Origin: BOG-908 sp965198825
Lineage (GTDB): Bacteria > Pseudomonadota > Alphaproteobacteria > Acetobacterales > Acetobacteraceae
Assembly: GCA_965198825.1 (NCBI GenBank)
Contig: CBDAQB010000003.1
Location: 124,001-188,000 of the forward strand
Length of the DNA stretch: 64,000 bases
Direction of reading: 5' to 3'
In this document: positions 16,801-25,241 of the stretch, piece by piece
Position numbering within the stretch: the first letter of the stretch is position 1
Layout: the number at the start of each line of letters is the position of its first letter
The notes under the pieces: generated by a model
The model's database searches: none
Seen by the model: only the letters and a program-made list of their open reading frames with translations
What the model was told of the DNA's origin: nothing
Position numbers and translations under genes: made by a program

Positions 16801-18592
16801 CGAGGACGGCGTGGAAGAGAGCGGCCGCGGCGGCCTCTACCTTGAGGTCCGCGTTCGGCTCGGGCTCGAACCATGCCGAGATCTCCTCGGTCAGGCGCGC
16901 GGCGTCGGCACCGTCCTCGGCGGCTTCTTGAACCACTTCGGCGAGGAGCATGCCCAACGCGTAAGCGAGACGCCCTGGCTCCACGGCAAAACGGCCGGGT
17001 CGCGTTTCGACGAACGTACCCCCCGAGGTGAGCTCTCCCACGACGTCACGTTCCTTGTCTCGGAACGGTAGGAGAGCGGCGAGTTCGGCGCGGGAAAATC
17101 TACCTTGGGCGACGCGATGACGGGCCGCTGCGGCCCTTATGATGTCCTCGAATTCCGATGGCGTCATTGGATAGCCGAGCTTGTTCCGCTTGGCTTCCAT
17201 TGCGTCGATATACAGTACTCGCGCCCGGCTAAAATCGCCGCTCTCGAGCATGGCGTCGATATTTCTGCAAACGAGCCCACAGTATCGGGGTATCCGAAGA
17301 AGGCATCGGAGCTCTTCGGGAATGTCGTCGAACCTCACCGCGTTCCTGGTCAACGCGTCTGAGAGTTCCTCTGCGGAATATCCGTCCGTGAGCAACCTAT
17401 CCGTGAAGGACAGGTCGTTCAAGCTCGAGCAACTATCCTGCCAATGGGCGGGTCTATCCGTGACCACGATGGCGACCTTCCCCGCCCAGGCCTCTCGAAA
17501 AGCGGGCGCGAAGAACGTCGCCCAATTGACTTCGGAACGTTCGTTCAATCCGTCCACGACGAGCAGGATAGAAGGACTTCGACCTCGGTCGTCTCCGCTC
17601 AACCAACGCTGCAGCCTAATGCGCCAGTCGTCCTCGCCTCGTACTCCCGTCCACTTCGCCAGCAGCGCCGGAAGCGCCATTTCGATGTCCGTGCCCGGCT
17701 CGAGCGTTTCCGCCGCCGCGGAAAACGGTATGATCACAGTCTCGAGACCTTGGGCGGCCAGGTGAGCCAGCCAATTGAAGACGGCCCAGGACTTTCCCGT
17801 GCCCTCCTCCCCGAGGACCACGACGTTCCGGCCCGTGATCGCCGGTCCTTGGAACCAAGCCGTCAAGAAATCGGAAATAATCCTGCGCGGAACGGTCGCG
17901 GTGCTCGGCGCCCTAACCGCCACGTTCTGATGGAATCGGGCGAAGGCCTCGCGTTCGGATGAAAGTACGGAAACCAAAGCGCGCCGGGCACGAGTCGCGG
18001 CATCCGCATGCCCGAGCAGCGTTCCTTCCAGGGCGTTCCTAACCTGGGCAAGCGCCGCGGCGTACCTCGGATCCTCCGCCACGGAGGCAAGTTCTGCGTC
18101 GAGCCTCTGCCGGTCCGCCGGTGAAGAAATGGCATCCGCGAACGCCATGACCGCGGCGCGATGCGCCGCCGCTAGGACCTGTAGGCGGCCGATGCCGTTG
18201 TCGGACCCATCCAGAGCTAAACAATCGACACCTTCCCCCGCTGCCTCCGCGCGCAGCTCACGCCACCTGTCCGGATCCACCTCTACCGGCGTGGCGAGTA
18301 TCCAGAGATCGGGTCGATCGGGACCTTTCACGGCCTGCCTCACCTCCGCGATAAGTTCACGCTGATTCAAGCTCGAGGAGAAGTAATGCTTCGCTTCTAC
18401 CTTGATACGGAGCGGCCCGGACTCCGACTCGAGGTCTCTCCCGTGCTGCGAACCGGACCGGACGCCTCGGAACCGATGTCTGGTCTCGGCGCCTAGGATG
18501 GCCGCCACGAAGCCTTCGAAGCCGCCGTGGCCGACATGCGGCATGGCCTGCAGGAAGAGCATCAGTTCGATTCGGGGCTCGGTCGCGCTCAC
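13880..18592 (-). CDS. Avs-like STAND NTPase with N-terminal PD-(D/E)XK nuclease
   Basis: A single intact 1570-residue protein. The N-terminus is a restriction-endonuclease-like domain: SGSQHGRDLESE supplies Asp53 and RIKVEAKHY supplies Glu66-x-Lys68, the D...ExK core. A STAND/NACHT-type NTPase follows, with Walker A VVLGEEGTGKSW (Gly261-Ser268) and Walker B ILLVVDGLNER (about 342-352). The remaining 1100 or so residues are helical and repeat-like without a recognised family, as in Avs antiviral proteins. There, this part recognises phage proteins and triggers the N-terminal effector. Start GTG 18592 has GAGG just upstream; ATG at 18562 is an alternative. It stands alone on its strand. No toxin partner is needed for this type. 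Confidence 0.75.
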   Translation of the reverse strand: MSATEPRIELMLFLQAMPHVGHGGFEGFVAAILGAETRHRFRGVRSGSQHGRDLESESGPLRIKVEAKHYFSSSLNQRELIAEVRQAVKGPDRPDLWILATPVEVDPDRWRELRAEAAGEGVDCLALDGSDNGIGRLQVLAAAHRAAVMAFADAISSPADRQRLDAELASVAEDPRYAAALAQVRNALEGTLLGHADAATRARRALVSVLSSEREAFARFHQNVAVRAPSTATVPRRIISDFLTAWFQGPAITGRNVVVLGEEGTGKSWAVFNWLAHLAAQGLETVIIPFSAAAETLEPGTDIEMALPALLAKWTGVRGEDDWRIRLQRWLSGDDRGRSPSILLVVDGLNERSEVNWATFFAPAFREAWAGKVAIVVTDRPAHWQDSCSSLNDLSFTDRLLTDGYSAEELSDALTRNAVRFDDIPEELRCLLRIPRYCGLVCRNIDAMLESGDFSRARVLYIDAMEAKRNKLGYPMTPSEFEDIIRAAAARHRVAQGRFSRAELAALLPFRDKERDVVGELTSGGTFVETRPGRFAVEPGRLAYALGMLLAEVVQEAAEDGADAARLTEEISAWFEPEPNADLKVEAAAAALFHAVLEPNFPLLGRKSLLIYWVGLRNWQRAAEDALTAYVMRVPEDFIAAAEDFWARKGENGAAQSFLANAFARFRNHARVAPVLEPAMTRWLGLVHTDGFSEMRERGTQVRWGATKNEILERLEPISADGSCVAFGHRLTVTDSDELMRIRRLALLLSSVGDKEALAEAFLGWAVSSAVMGVAVEAEEAAWVLRFSGRQLAERLLEGCGSLLSFQDPVADEAARFVSEALGTREAYELLERHPRTPDEGWVEAMRKHDESPCDSVFELTEAQCLCCMAGENAKSYGLLDRCETYLLDPDVAVPATFLDRCIEEVNYLDPSAIQKGLSSTQEQYQLDRYEKLLAGRRPEALASYWKKVIATIEERSLDEVETLSNVVRQLTPIIGEREVSIFLAASQRLDRATLATDRGAEGGGPYDQRQLAASNLVQAALGALSADERWLAVLDRPEGAFENLEFERWFEMPSPETMASILAIVVAEDAPRSRRSRALWFTGEADPVLDDGVRRAIIEMARGDDALLRSLAYRFAGRSTDAVLVARLLGLSGDFSGEDSWLATQGTIFLVDRGHDVPIEDLVARLHPASFTFVPSRQLRSEADVRYLAAAFERAWQAVTASAPSDRPALPTVLVPASPDDAGRGRPLLGEGSEAGSPGRYDSVWLSGTPPDQVVISDRLRREGPGEYARRSEARMDALRVAWGMPHAAWYARAFDPAGLGRLLDARPGLARLLVSRAVAEGPAGSSVRRRMASFHVALVAPLFERDAAAAEGLWRTMARETQTQLAMSAVADVAFAATDCPESFGIREAVLSSCSSDAEISYVSAFAERHERYEWLRETVQTLVRAEPLTERALGLTLASFSSIRRSCFEAHIVAADVGGTWVEDKLPSLRENHALGVCARRWHERFVSEESDTAAWGAFRMFLACVDSRSGYGRGFPEEGGLRARTRRAFEETNRNEIRHAIGKRTTERGKTLFGIRRSQAKVHPFF

Positions 18593-18968
18593 AACGCCTC
18601 GGTATCTTCAAACAAGGAAGCGGACCTTCCAAGGCCAGCCATCCGACTCCAACTGGTCAAGACGACGAAGTCGGTCGTCGAACGATAGGGCGCCGAGTCC
18701 CATGAGTTATCAATCCCGCACAAGCGGTCGACGTTGATTTCCACTAGAGACCGCCCAGCCAATGACGTTATCGGCAGTTTATGCGCGAGGAGCCGCTGCA
18801 CCTATATGCGTCGACTTCTACTCGCGCTCTCACTCTAAAGGTTTCCTCACCGAGCTCGAGGATCAAGTCGCCCTAGCAGGCAGCTCACTTGCCTTCACAC
18901 GCAATCGACGCTTCCCTCCAGTCGAAGGCAGCGCCAGACATCGAAGGCGGCTCCAAGAGGTCGACGCG
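18593..18968. other. Divergent promoter region
   Basis: Between the Avs-like gene (leftward) and the membrane glycosyltransferase (rightward). Upstream in-frame codons of the latter (18762-18968) are open but Ser/Arg-rich, without homology or a ribosome-binding site, so I treat them as untranslated. Confidence 0.45.
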
Positions 18969-20384
18969 ATGAGCAAACAGCCGATGGGTTCCGGTCCACT
19001 AAGTATTCTCCTGGTCTCGATCACCGCCTCCATTATGATCCTGTGCCGCGCCTGCTTCGGCTTCCAGTTTCCGGTCCCCTGGCCGGACGAGACCGGCTTC
19101 GTCTCGCCCGCCTATAACCTGGCGTTCACCGGCAGCCTCTTCGACGCAGGGATGAACCCGGATCGCATCGTCATGTGGATGCCTCCCGGATACATGGTCC
19201 TGTTGGCGGGGGCGTTCCGAGTGTTCGGCTATAGCTTCGCTCTGGTCCGGTGGATCTCGGCCGGGTTCGTGTTAGCGTCGCTCGCCCTAGCCGCCGCCGC
19301 GGCCTGGCGGACGACAACCGGCTGGGCGCGGCTTCTGGCCATCGGCATCGTCGCGGGGGCGTTCGCGTCACCCGACATGCTGATGAGCGGGAACATCGGG
19401 CGCATGGAAAGCCTCTTCTGCTTTCTCATGCTGCTGGCGCTCTCCGCCGCGCTTGCCGACCGGCTATACGTCATGACCGCGCTGCTAGGCTTCGGCGCGC
19501 TCGTCCATCCGAACGCAATCTATTTCCTGCCCATCGTTCCGATCGTGTTCGTCGCACGCGCATCGTCGGGAACGCTGCGCCTGCCCGGCCGCGGCGGCTG
19601 GATCGCCTTAGCCGCCTGCGCGGCGGCCGGTTGCGCATACGCCGCCCTGATCGCCACCCATTGGTCGGGCTTCCTCGCGGACATGCGTTTCCAGTTCGCG
19701 TTCAAACGCCTGACCGGTGGGGATCCCCTGTATCCTCTATGGGTCGTCTATATCGCCGTCGGCCTGTTCGTCTGGCGTGCCGTCCTGGCCAAGCGGTTCG
19801 ACTCGAGCACGGTCGTCGCCCTGTTCGGCGTGGGCTTCGTCGCGATGGCGAACCAGGGCCACGAGATCTGGTACGACTACGGCCAACAACTGGGGTTCGC
19901 CCTGCTCGCCGTCGCCTGCCTCTCCGCCGCCCCCGCGCCCTGGAGTACGCGAACGAGGGTGGCGGCGCTGCTTCCCGCGGCCCTGTCGGGCGCGATGGCA
20001 CTCGCCTTCTGCATCAGGACGACGCCGATCCTGAAGCCGCTGCTGCCCACGACGGCCATGCTGACCAGAAGCGTCGTGCCCTCGTCGGACATCGAGAAGG
20101 TCAGGCGGTTCATATCGACCTTGAAGTCGGGCGACACGGTGGACTTCGGCTGGACGGGGATGGAATGCTTCTTCCTCGACGACCTTCGTAGAGTCGGTGC
20201 CCGCTACACGATCGTCCGCCACAGCGTCACGCAGGTTCTGCCATTGCGCCCGAGCACCTGGCGGGTCGCCTGCGACAGCGATGAGTTTCCAAAGCTCTTA
20301 TTTAAATTTGACTTGAGCTTCAAGCGTCAAGGCCTGAAGTCGGGCTGCGACATCCTTCCCGGTCTCGCTCAACCCCAGGGCTGA
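18969..20384 (+). CDS. GT-C type membrane glycosyltransferase (ArnT/PMT-like)
   Basis: A 471-residue polytopic membrane protein. ATG 18969 was chosen because AAGAGG lies 8 bases upstream; earlier in-frame ATGs lack such a site. The first luminal loop contains PVPWPDETGFVSPAYNL, whose acidic D-E pair matches the catalytic loop of GT-C enzymes that use polyprenyl-phosphate sugars. Many hydrophobic helices follow (for example LLAIGIVAGAFASPDML, VMTALLGFGALVHPNAIYFL). A soluble C-terminal domain has paired cysteines. It probably transfers a sugar to lipid, glycan or protein at the periplasmic face. Substrate unknown. It heads a block of envelope-related genes. Confidence 0.7.
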   Translation: MSKQPMGSGPLSILLVSITASIMILCRACFGFQFPVPWPDETGFVSPAYNLAFTGSLFDAGMNPDRIVMWMPPGYMVLLAGAFRVFGYSFALVRWISAGFVLASLALAAAAAWRTTTGWARLLAIGIVAGAFASPDMLMSGNIGRMESLFCFLMLLALSAALADRLYVMTALLGFGALVHPNAIYFLPIVPIVFVARASSGTLRLPGRGGWIALAACAAAGCAYAALIATHWSGFLADMRFQFAFKRLTGGDPLYPLWVVYIAVGLFVWRAVLAKRFDSSTVVALFGVGFVAMANQGHEIWYDYGQQLGFALLAVACLSAAPAPWSTRTRVAALLPAALSGAMALAFCIRTTPILKPLLPTTAMLTRSVVPSSDIEKVRRFISTLKSGDTVDFGWTGMECFFLDDLRRVGARYTIVRHSVTQVLPLRPSTWRVACDSDEFPKLLFKFDLSFKRQGLKSGCDILPGLAQPQG

Positions 20385-20408
20385 AAGCAGCAGCCCAACC
20401 CAGGCCTG

Positions 20409-21545
20409 CTAGGCCGGAGCGCGGCCTCCGAGCCTTTTGCCTACGTCGCGGAGCGGTCGCTCGACCATTCGATAGGTAAGATCCGAAAGAACCAGCATGA
20501 CGGCGAAAGCCGCGAGGGCCGCGACGTGTCCCATGCCGAGGTTCGGATCACGGGGCGGCACCGACAGAGCCGCCGTCGCGGCGCCGACCGAAAGCAGGAC
20601 GGGCACGTGGATCAGATAGAGCGCGAAGGAGCGACTGCCGAGCCACATGAGGACCGGCTTCGCCGGACCGAACGAGACGACGTAGCCGCGATCGTAACTG
20701 GCGAGCCAGACGATCGCCGCGGAGACGAGGGGCAGGACGCTGTAGCGGATGTGCGCGATCGGGTCGAAGTTCGCGCCCTTCAGCAGCAGCAGGAAGAGCG
20801 CCGCGTTCAGGAGCGAGGCAAGCGGCAAGCCTCCGCGGAGTGCCAACGGTTCGACGCGACGCCACATGGACGTCCTGGAGAACATGGCTAGCAGCACGCC
20901 GTAGAACAGTTCCGCGTCACGGGAGAAGGGATAGAAGATTGAATTGTTGTAGCGGACCTGGAGAGCGATGAAGACGCACGCGAGCGGCAGCAGCCATCTC
21001 CTCGCGAACAGCGCCATGAGGGGCAGGAGGACGTAGAACTGCTCCTCGCAGGAAAGGCTCCAGTAAGGAAAGGACGCCCCGTAGAAGGAGGTGCCGAAGG
21101 TCGCCGCGAACCTGACGTTGGCGAAGTTCAGCACCCCGGCGACCGCGGCCCAGGCGTTCGTGCGCACCGAGCCGAGGACGGACGCATCGCACAGCGCGCT
21201 GCCGAGCAGGATCAGCGCCAGCCAGAGCCATGCGGCGGGCCAGATCCGCCAGATCCTCCTTATCCAGAAGCGACGGAGCACTTCGATGCGGGAACGCCGG
21301 TCACGTGCGCGATCGAGCTCCGGCAGCAGGGAGCGGGAGATGACGAAGCCGGAGATGACGAAGAAGAGGTCAACGCCGGACGCGAAGCCACCCCACTGGG
21401 AGGCGCGGTGCAGGATCGACGACTGCACGTGATCCGCCGCGTGCTGCAGGACGACGAGGGTGACGGCGTAGGCGCGGAGCACCTGCACGTCGTCGAGTAG
21501 GCCGCCGGTCTCGGGACGGACGGACCTTGGCTCCCCTCTCAGCAT
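20409..21545 (-). CDS. Acyltransferase 3 family membrane protein (OafA-like)
   Basis: A 378-residue membrane protein with about ten helices and the family motifs: LRAYAVTLVVLQHAADH (catalytic His), GVDLFFVISGFVISRSL, RRFWIRRIWRIWPAAWLW, and FPYWSLSCEEQFYVLLPL. These enzymes O-acylate sugars of O-antigen, exopolysaccharide or peptidoglycan, using cytoplasmic acyl-CoA. It is closely similar to, and divergent from, the next acyltransferase, which suggests an old duplication. It converges on the glycosyltransferase gene, 24 bp apart. Confidence 0.88.
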   Translation of the reverse strand: MLRGEPRSVRPETGGLLDDVQVLRAYAVTLVVLQHAADHVQSSILHRASQWGGFASGVDLFFVISGFVISRSLLPELDRARDRRSRIEVLRRFWIRRIWRIWPAAWLWLALILLGSALCDASVLGSVRTNAWAAVAGVLNFANVRFAATFGTSFYGASFPYWSLSCEEQFYVLLPLMALFARRWLLPLACVFIALQVRYNNSIFYPFSRDAELFYGVLLAMFSRTSMWRRVEPLALRGGLPLASLLNAALFLLLLKGANFDPIAHIRYSVLPLVSAAIVWLASYDRGYVVSFGPAKPVLMWLGSRSFALYLIHVPVLLSVGAATAALSVPPRDPNLGMGHVAALAAFAVMLVLSDLTYRMVERPLRDVGKRLGGRAPA

Positions 21546-21612
21546 GGAAGACCGGGATACGATTGCCGTTCGCGGATCGCGACCGGCGGGTTAGAACCCT
21601 GCATGTCCCCAG

Positions 21613-22893
21613 ATGGCGCATGCACCCGAGACGGGCAAGACGGTGAGTGACACCCGCTCGGACGATCGTCCTTCGGGACGGGGAACTCGACCATTGCCGT
21701 CCACGGTCGGGGCCGCCGCCTTTCCCGCGGAGAATACGCCCGTTCCTCCGCGGGCGATCATCGCCGACATACAGACGCTCCGCGCCGTCGCGATCGCCCT
21801 GGTCCTGGTCGAGCACAGCTGGTGGAACCTGCTGACCGGCCAGCCGTGGCTAACGACACTCCTCAACAGGGCGCCGTTGTGGTGCGGCGTGGACCTGTTC
21901 TTCGTCGTCTCCGGCTTCGTCATCACCCGGCGGCTCCTCCCGGCCATGCTCGCCGCTCCGTTCGCGTCCGGCTCGAGTCGCCTGCTGTTCCTGGTTCGCT
22001 TCTGGGGAAGGCGGGCGTTCAGGATCTGGCCAGCCGCCTGGCTGTGGCTGGCACTGATGATGGCGGGCAGCCTGGTCATGCGGGACCCGGCAGTGTTCGG
22101 AGACGTGCCGGTCAACGCCGCCAGCAGCCTTGCGGGCGTCTTCGGCTACGCCGACTTCCGGTTCGGCTTGCGACCGCTTCAGCCTTACGGCCCGAGCTAC
22201 CCCTACTGGAGCCTGTCGCTGGAGGAGCAGTTCTACCTCCTCCTGCCCCTACTCATCATGGTGACGCGCCGGTGGCTGGCGCTGGCGGCAGGCATGCTGA
22301 TCCTGGTCCAGCTGCCGCTGGCTCACCCGCGTCTCTACTTCTTCCTCAGGAGCGAAGGGCTCCTCTGGGGAGTCCTTCTCGCCGGGTCGCCCCTCCTGGC
22401 GGGTCGGGGAGCGGCTGTGGCCGCCCGGATCGCCCGTATTCCGATGACCGGTTGGGTCGTCCTGGTAGGCTCCGTCCTGGCGATGAGCCAGCTCGCTGCA
22501 CCGAGGGAAGCCGCGCCGCCGTTCGAGCTCGGGTGCATCGCCGAGGTCGGCGCGCTGCTGGTGTGGCTGGCGGCGGCGGACCGCGACCTGTTCCACGCGG
22601 GGCCTCTGCAGCCTGCGGTCATGTGGCTCGGCAGCAGGTCATACGCGCTCTACCTCTGCCATGTACCGATCTTCCAATGCGCCTCCGAGCTGTCCCGACA
22701 GCTGATGTTCCGACACCCGATCCCTGGGACGAGCGTGGATGCGCTCAGCACGCTGCTGGCCTTGATCGGTCTGGCAACGGCCGCGGAAGGAACCTACCGC
22801 CTAGTCGAACGCCCGCTGCGCGACGTCGGCGTACGGCTCACGCGGACAGCACCCGAATACCCTGCTAGACTCGAGGCCGACGTCGGCCCTTGA
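21613..22893 (+). CDS. Acyltransferase 3 family membrane protein (OafA-like)
   Basis: A 426-residue paralogue of the neighbouring acyltransferase with the same signatures: LRAVAIALVLVEHSWW, GVDLFFVVSGFVITRRLL, RRAFRIWPAAWLWLALMM, YPYWSLSLEEQFYLLLPL and MWLGSRSYALYLCHVP. The first 45 residues are a low-complexity cytoplasmic tail; a later start is possible. Probable role: O-acylation of a surface glycan. It shares a 67-bp divergent promoter region with the other copy and overlaps or nearly abuts the small secreted protein gene downstream. Confidence 0.88.
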   Translation: MAHAPETGKTVSDTRSDDRPSGRGTRPLPSTVGAAAFPAENTPVPPRAIIADIQTLRAVAIALVLVEHSWWNLLTGQPWLTTLLNRAPLWCGVDLFFVVSGFVITRRLLPAMLAAPFASGSSRLLFLVRFWGRRAFRIWPAAWLWLALMMAGSLVMRDPAVFGDVPVNAASSLAGVFGYADFRFGLRPLQPYGPSYPYWSLSLEEQFYLLLPLLIMVTRRWLALAAGMLILVQLPLAHPRLYFFLRSEGLLWGVLLAGSPLLAGRGAAVAARIARIPMTGWVVLVGSVLAMSQLAAPREAAPPFELGCIAEVGALLVWLAAADRDLFHAGPLQPAVMWLGSRSYALYLCHVPIFQCASELSRQLMFRHPIPGTSVDALSTLLALIGLATAAEGTYRLVERPLRDVGVRLTRTAPEYPARLEADVGP

Positions 22894-22910
22894 ACCACGA
22901 GGTGGACCAC

Positions 22911-23222
22911 TTGAAGAACTTCCCGAAGAAGATCATCGCGCTCGCCCTGCTGTCGGCCGTATCGTTCCCCGCGGCGGCGGCCGAGCAGGACAGGAAGCCC
23001 TGCTACGAGATCTATCCGTCGCGCGGGGCGACGGCACCCGGCTCGCTGCTTCTGGACAGGTGCACGGGACGGACGTGGATGCTGGAGCAGGACGCGTCCG
23101 CACCGGCCGGAGGACCCTCGGCAAAGGATGGCTTCAGGTGGGTCCAGCTTCATGGTGCCGGAGACGAGCCCGACGCCTCGCCATACGCCGCGCGCCTGGA
23201 CGGCCCGATGCCGACCCGTTGA
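22911..23222 (+). CDS. Small secreted protein of unknown function
   Basis: A 103-residue protein starting at TTG 22911, chosen because GAGG lies 8 bases upstream; the TTG at 22890 overlaps the previous stop but has no such site. It has a textbook signal peptide (MKNFPKKIIALALLSAVSF, then PAAAAEQD), so it is exported. The mature part has two cysteines flanking LLLDRCTGRTWML and a later FRWVQL, a layout seen in small periplasmic proteins of alphaproteobacteria. Function unknown. Position directly after an acyltransferase suggests an envelope role. Confidence 0.6.
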   Translation: MKNFPKKIIALALLSAVSFPAAAAEQDRKPCYEIYPSRGATAPGSLLLDRCTGRTWMLEQDASAPAGGPSAKDGFRWVQLHGAGDEPDASPYAARLDGPMPTR

Positions 23223-23265
23223 TGCACCACCTGCCCCGCTCGGACGGAGTTGACCGAGACGAGCC

Positions 23266-24054
23266 GTGCCCATGAACGAGGATGGCGGCTTCCCGATAGG
23301 CCTGCGCGACGCCCTGATGGGCGGCTGGTTCAACAAGGCCACGAGGGAGATGGTCGCGGGCTTCGACATCCCCAGGGGCACTTCGATGCTGGACGCGGGC
23401 TGCGGCGACGGTCGGATGGCTGGCTTCGCGGCGGAGCTCGCGGACAGGCTCGCCCTCATCGACATCGAACCGGCGAACGTTGCGGACGCGCTGACGTACG
23501 TGCGGGCGATCGGCGGTGCGACCGTCGAAGGCAAGGCGAGCGACTGTGTTCCCATACCCTATCCCGACGATACCTTCGACCGGATCATGTGCACCGAGGT
23601 TCTCGAGCACGTGGACGATCCCACGGTCGTCATGGCCGAGCTGGTCCGCGTGGCGAGACCGGGCGCGCTTCTCCTGCTGACGGTCCCGGCCCCGTTGGCC
23701 GAAAAGGTGCAGATGGCAGTCGCTCCGGATCTCCTGTGGCGCAAGCCCCATCACCTGCGGGTTTTCGGGCACGACGAATTCGCGGCTCTCGTGACCGATG
23801 CGGGTCTGACGATCGAGAAGCGGTCGAGCTACGGGTTCTACAACTCGGTCCTATGGGCGATGTTCTGGGCCTGCTCGGGTGCCCCCGGCGCCTCGCGGCA
23901 CCCTGCGCTGGTCGCGTGGGACGAGGTCTGGAGCTCCCTTCTCGCAACACCCGACGGACCGCGCGTCAAGGCGGCTCTCGACGATGCGTTTCCGAAAAGT
24001 CAGCTTATCATCGCACGGAAGCCATTGGCGACAAACGATGTTGGCTGTGCGTGA
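23266..24054 (+). CDS. SAM-dependent class I methyltransferase
   Basis: A 262-residue Rossmann-fold methyltransferase with motif I MLDAGCGDGRMAGFA, an acidic end of strand 2 (LIDIEPAN), motif III-like FDRIMCTEVLEHVDDP and a post-motif LVRVARPGALLLLTVPAP. It resembles UbiE/UbiG-type or glycan-associated methyltransferases. Substrate cannot be told from sequence. GTG 23266 or ATG 23272 could be the start. It lies 44 bp after the small secreted protein gene, in the envelope gene block. Confidence 0.8.
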   Translation: MPMNEDGGFPIGLRDALMGGWFNKATREMVAGFDIPRGTSMLDAGCGDGRMAGFAAELADRLALIDIEPANVADALTYVRAIGGATVEGKASDCVPIPYPDDTFDRIMCTEVLEHVDDPTVVMAELVRVARPGALLLLTVPAPLAEKVQMAVAPDLLWRKPHHLRVFGHDEFAALVTDAGLTIEKRSSYGFYNSVLWAMFWACSGAPGASRHPALVAWDEVWSSLLATPDGPRVKAALDDAFPKSQLIIARKPLATNDVGCA

Positions 24055-24934
24055 GGCCGGATGCCATTGGCGCGCCTACTTGGCGCATGTGGGACTCGTT
24101 CTGATCCTAAGTTGGGCCTGCCTGCACGCTCTGTCGGAAAAGCAGGAAATGACCAAGCGGGCGCTGACCGCCGACACAACGGTCGGGGTCACGTATCCGC
24201 ACTCGTTGCCCTCACTTCCTGTCCCGTCGCCCTCGTCTACGTGCGGGGGCATACAGCCCGCTGCGGAAGAGTCCCGTTGCATGGAATGGCAGGCAGCCGT
24301 CGCGGCGAGAGATCAGGCTTTCTGGGCCAATTGGACCTTCTTCCTCGGGTGCGCGGGAACCGCCGCGATATTGGCTACCTTACTGTTCACGTTTCGCGCC
24401 ACGAACGCGGCCGTTTGCAGCGCCAACACGGCAGCCGTCCAGACGGAACTCGCAAGAACGGAATTCCTGTCCACGCATCGTCCTAAAATAATCCTTCGGG
24501 AAGCGACCGTAAATACTTTGCTGGAAGAAGTGGAAATCGAGGTGGTCATGCTTTTCGCGAGCGTCGGCGACACCCATGCGGAGATCGTCAACAGTCTCGT
24601 CCGGATAGAAGTCGTCGCCGAAGGTGTCGTGAGGATGTTCGCCCATCCATCCATCGAACGCTGGAACGAGCTAGGGCGGCAACGGATAGCCCCCGGTGCC
24701 CAGTGGGTCGCGGTTCTCGGTCGCGATACGCTCTCCCCGAACTGGGTATCGAGCAACTTCAGTCCTCGAGTCGCGCTTCGCGGAACCAAGTTCGGCAAGT
24801 CGATCGCCGCAGCCAAGGCGATTCACCTGTCGGGTCAGCTGTCCTATGACGACGAGGTCGGCATCAATAGGAGGATGGCGTTTTGCCGGGTGCTCAGACC
24901 CCGAACGGCAGCGATCCTACAAATTGCCCGATGA
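24038..24934 (+). CDS. Hypothetical two-helix membrane protein
   Basis: A 298-residue protein. ATG 24038 was chosen; the frame is open further upstream but overlaps the methyltransferase coding sequence. It has one membrane helix near the N-terminus (AHVGLVLILSWACLHAL), a short Pro/Ser-rich loop with two cysteines, a second helix (FFLGCAGTAAILATLLF), then a cytoplasmic beta-rich domain beginning THRPKIILREATVN. This organisation recurs in uncharacterised proteobacterial membrane proteins. No enzymatic motif is visible. It overlaps the methyltransferase 3' end by 17 bp. Confidence 0.55.
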   Translation: MLAVREAGCHWRAYLAHVGLVLILSWACLHALSEKQEMTKRALTADTTVGVTYPHSLPSLPVPSPSSTCGGIQPAAEESRCMEWQAAVAARDQAFWANWTFFLGCAGTAAILATLLFTFRATNAAVCSANTAAVQTELARTEFLSTHRPKIILREATVNTLLEEVEIEVVMLFASVGDTHAEIVNSLVRIEVVAEGVVRMFAHPSIERWNELGRQRIAPGAQWVAVLGRDTLSPNWVSSNFSPRVALRGTKFGKSIAAAKAIHLSGQLSYDDEVGINRRMAFCRVLRPRTAAILQIAR

Positions 24935-25241
24935 CTACGAGCCGGACTTGGATTATGCCGACCGAGGCGGCCGCCCGGTGACGCGACAGGGCGGATGTAT
25001 TTCGGGACCAGCTGGCGCCGTTCGTCGACGCCGTCGCCGGGTGCGTCGTCCAACATATCGTCGACCGGTCCGGAAATGGCTGCTCCGGCAGCCTGCCGCA
25101 CAGGTTCGGTGGGGCGGTTCGCTCGGGCGCGCCCGTCATCCAGTCGAACGACTGGCGACAAGTATGGCCGCCAGTCGATCTTCTTCTCGGCCGTCAACGA
25201 ACGCTGTGTGACCTTTGACTACAGGTCACCACATGGAATGG
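24935..25241. other. Intergenic stretch
   Basis: No gene I can support on either strand. Short open frames here are Arg/Ser/Pro-rich shadows. Confidence 0.4.

Noticed and set aside
18762..18968. A longer N-terminus for the GT-C glycosyltransferase
   Set aside because: The region is Ser/Arg-rich and not membrane-like, and a good ribosome-binding site precedes ATG 18969.
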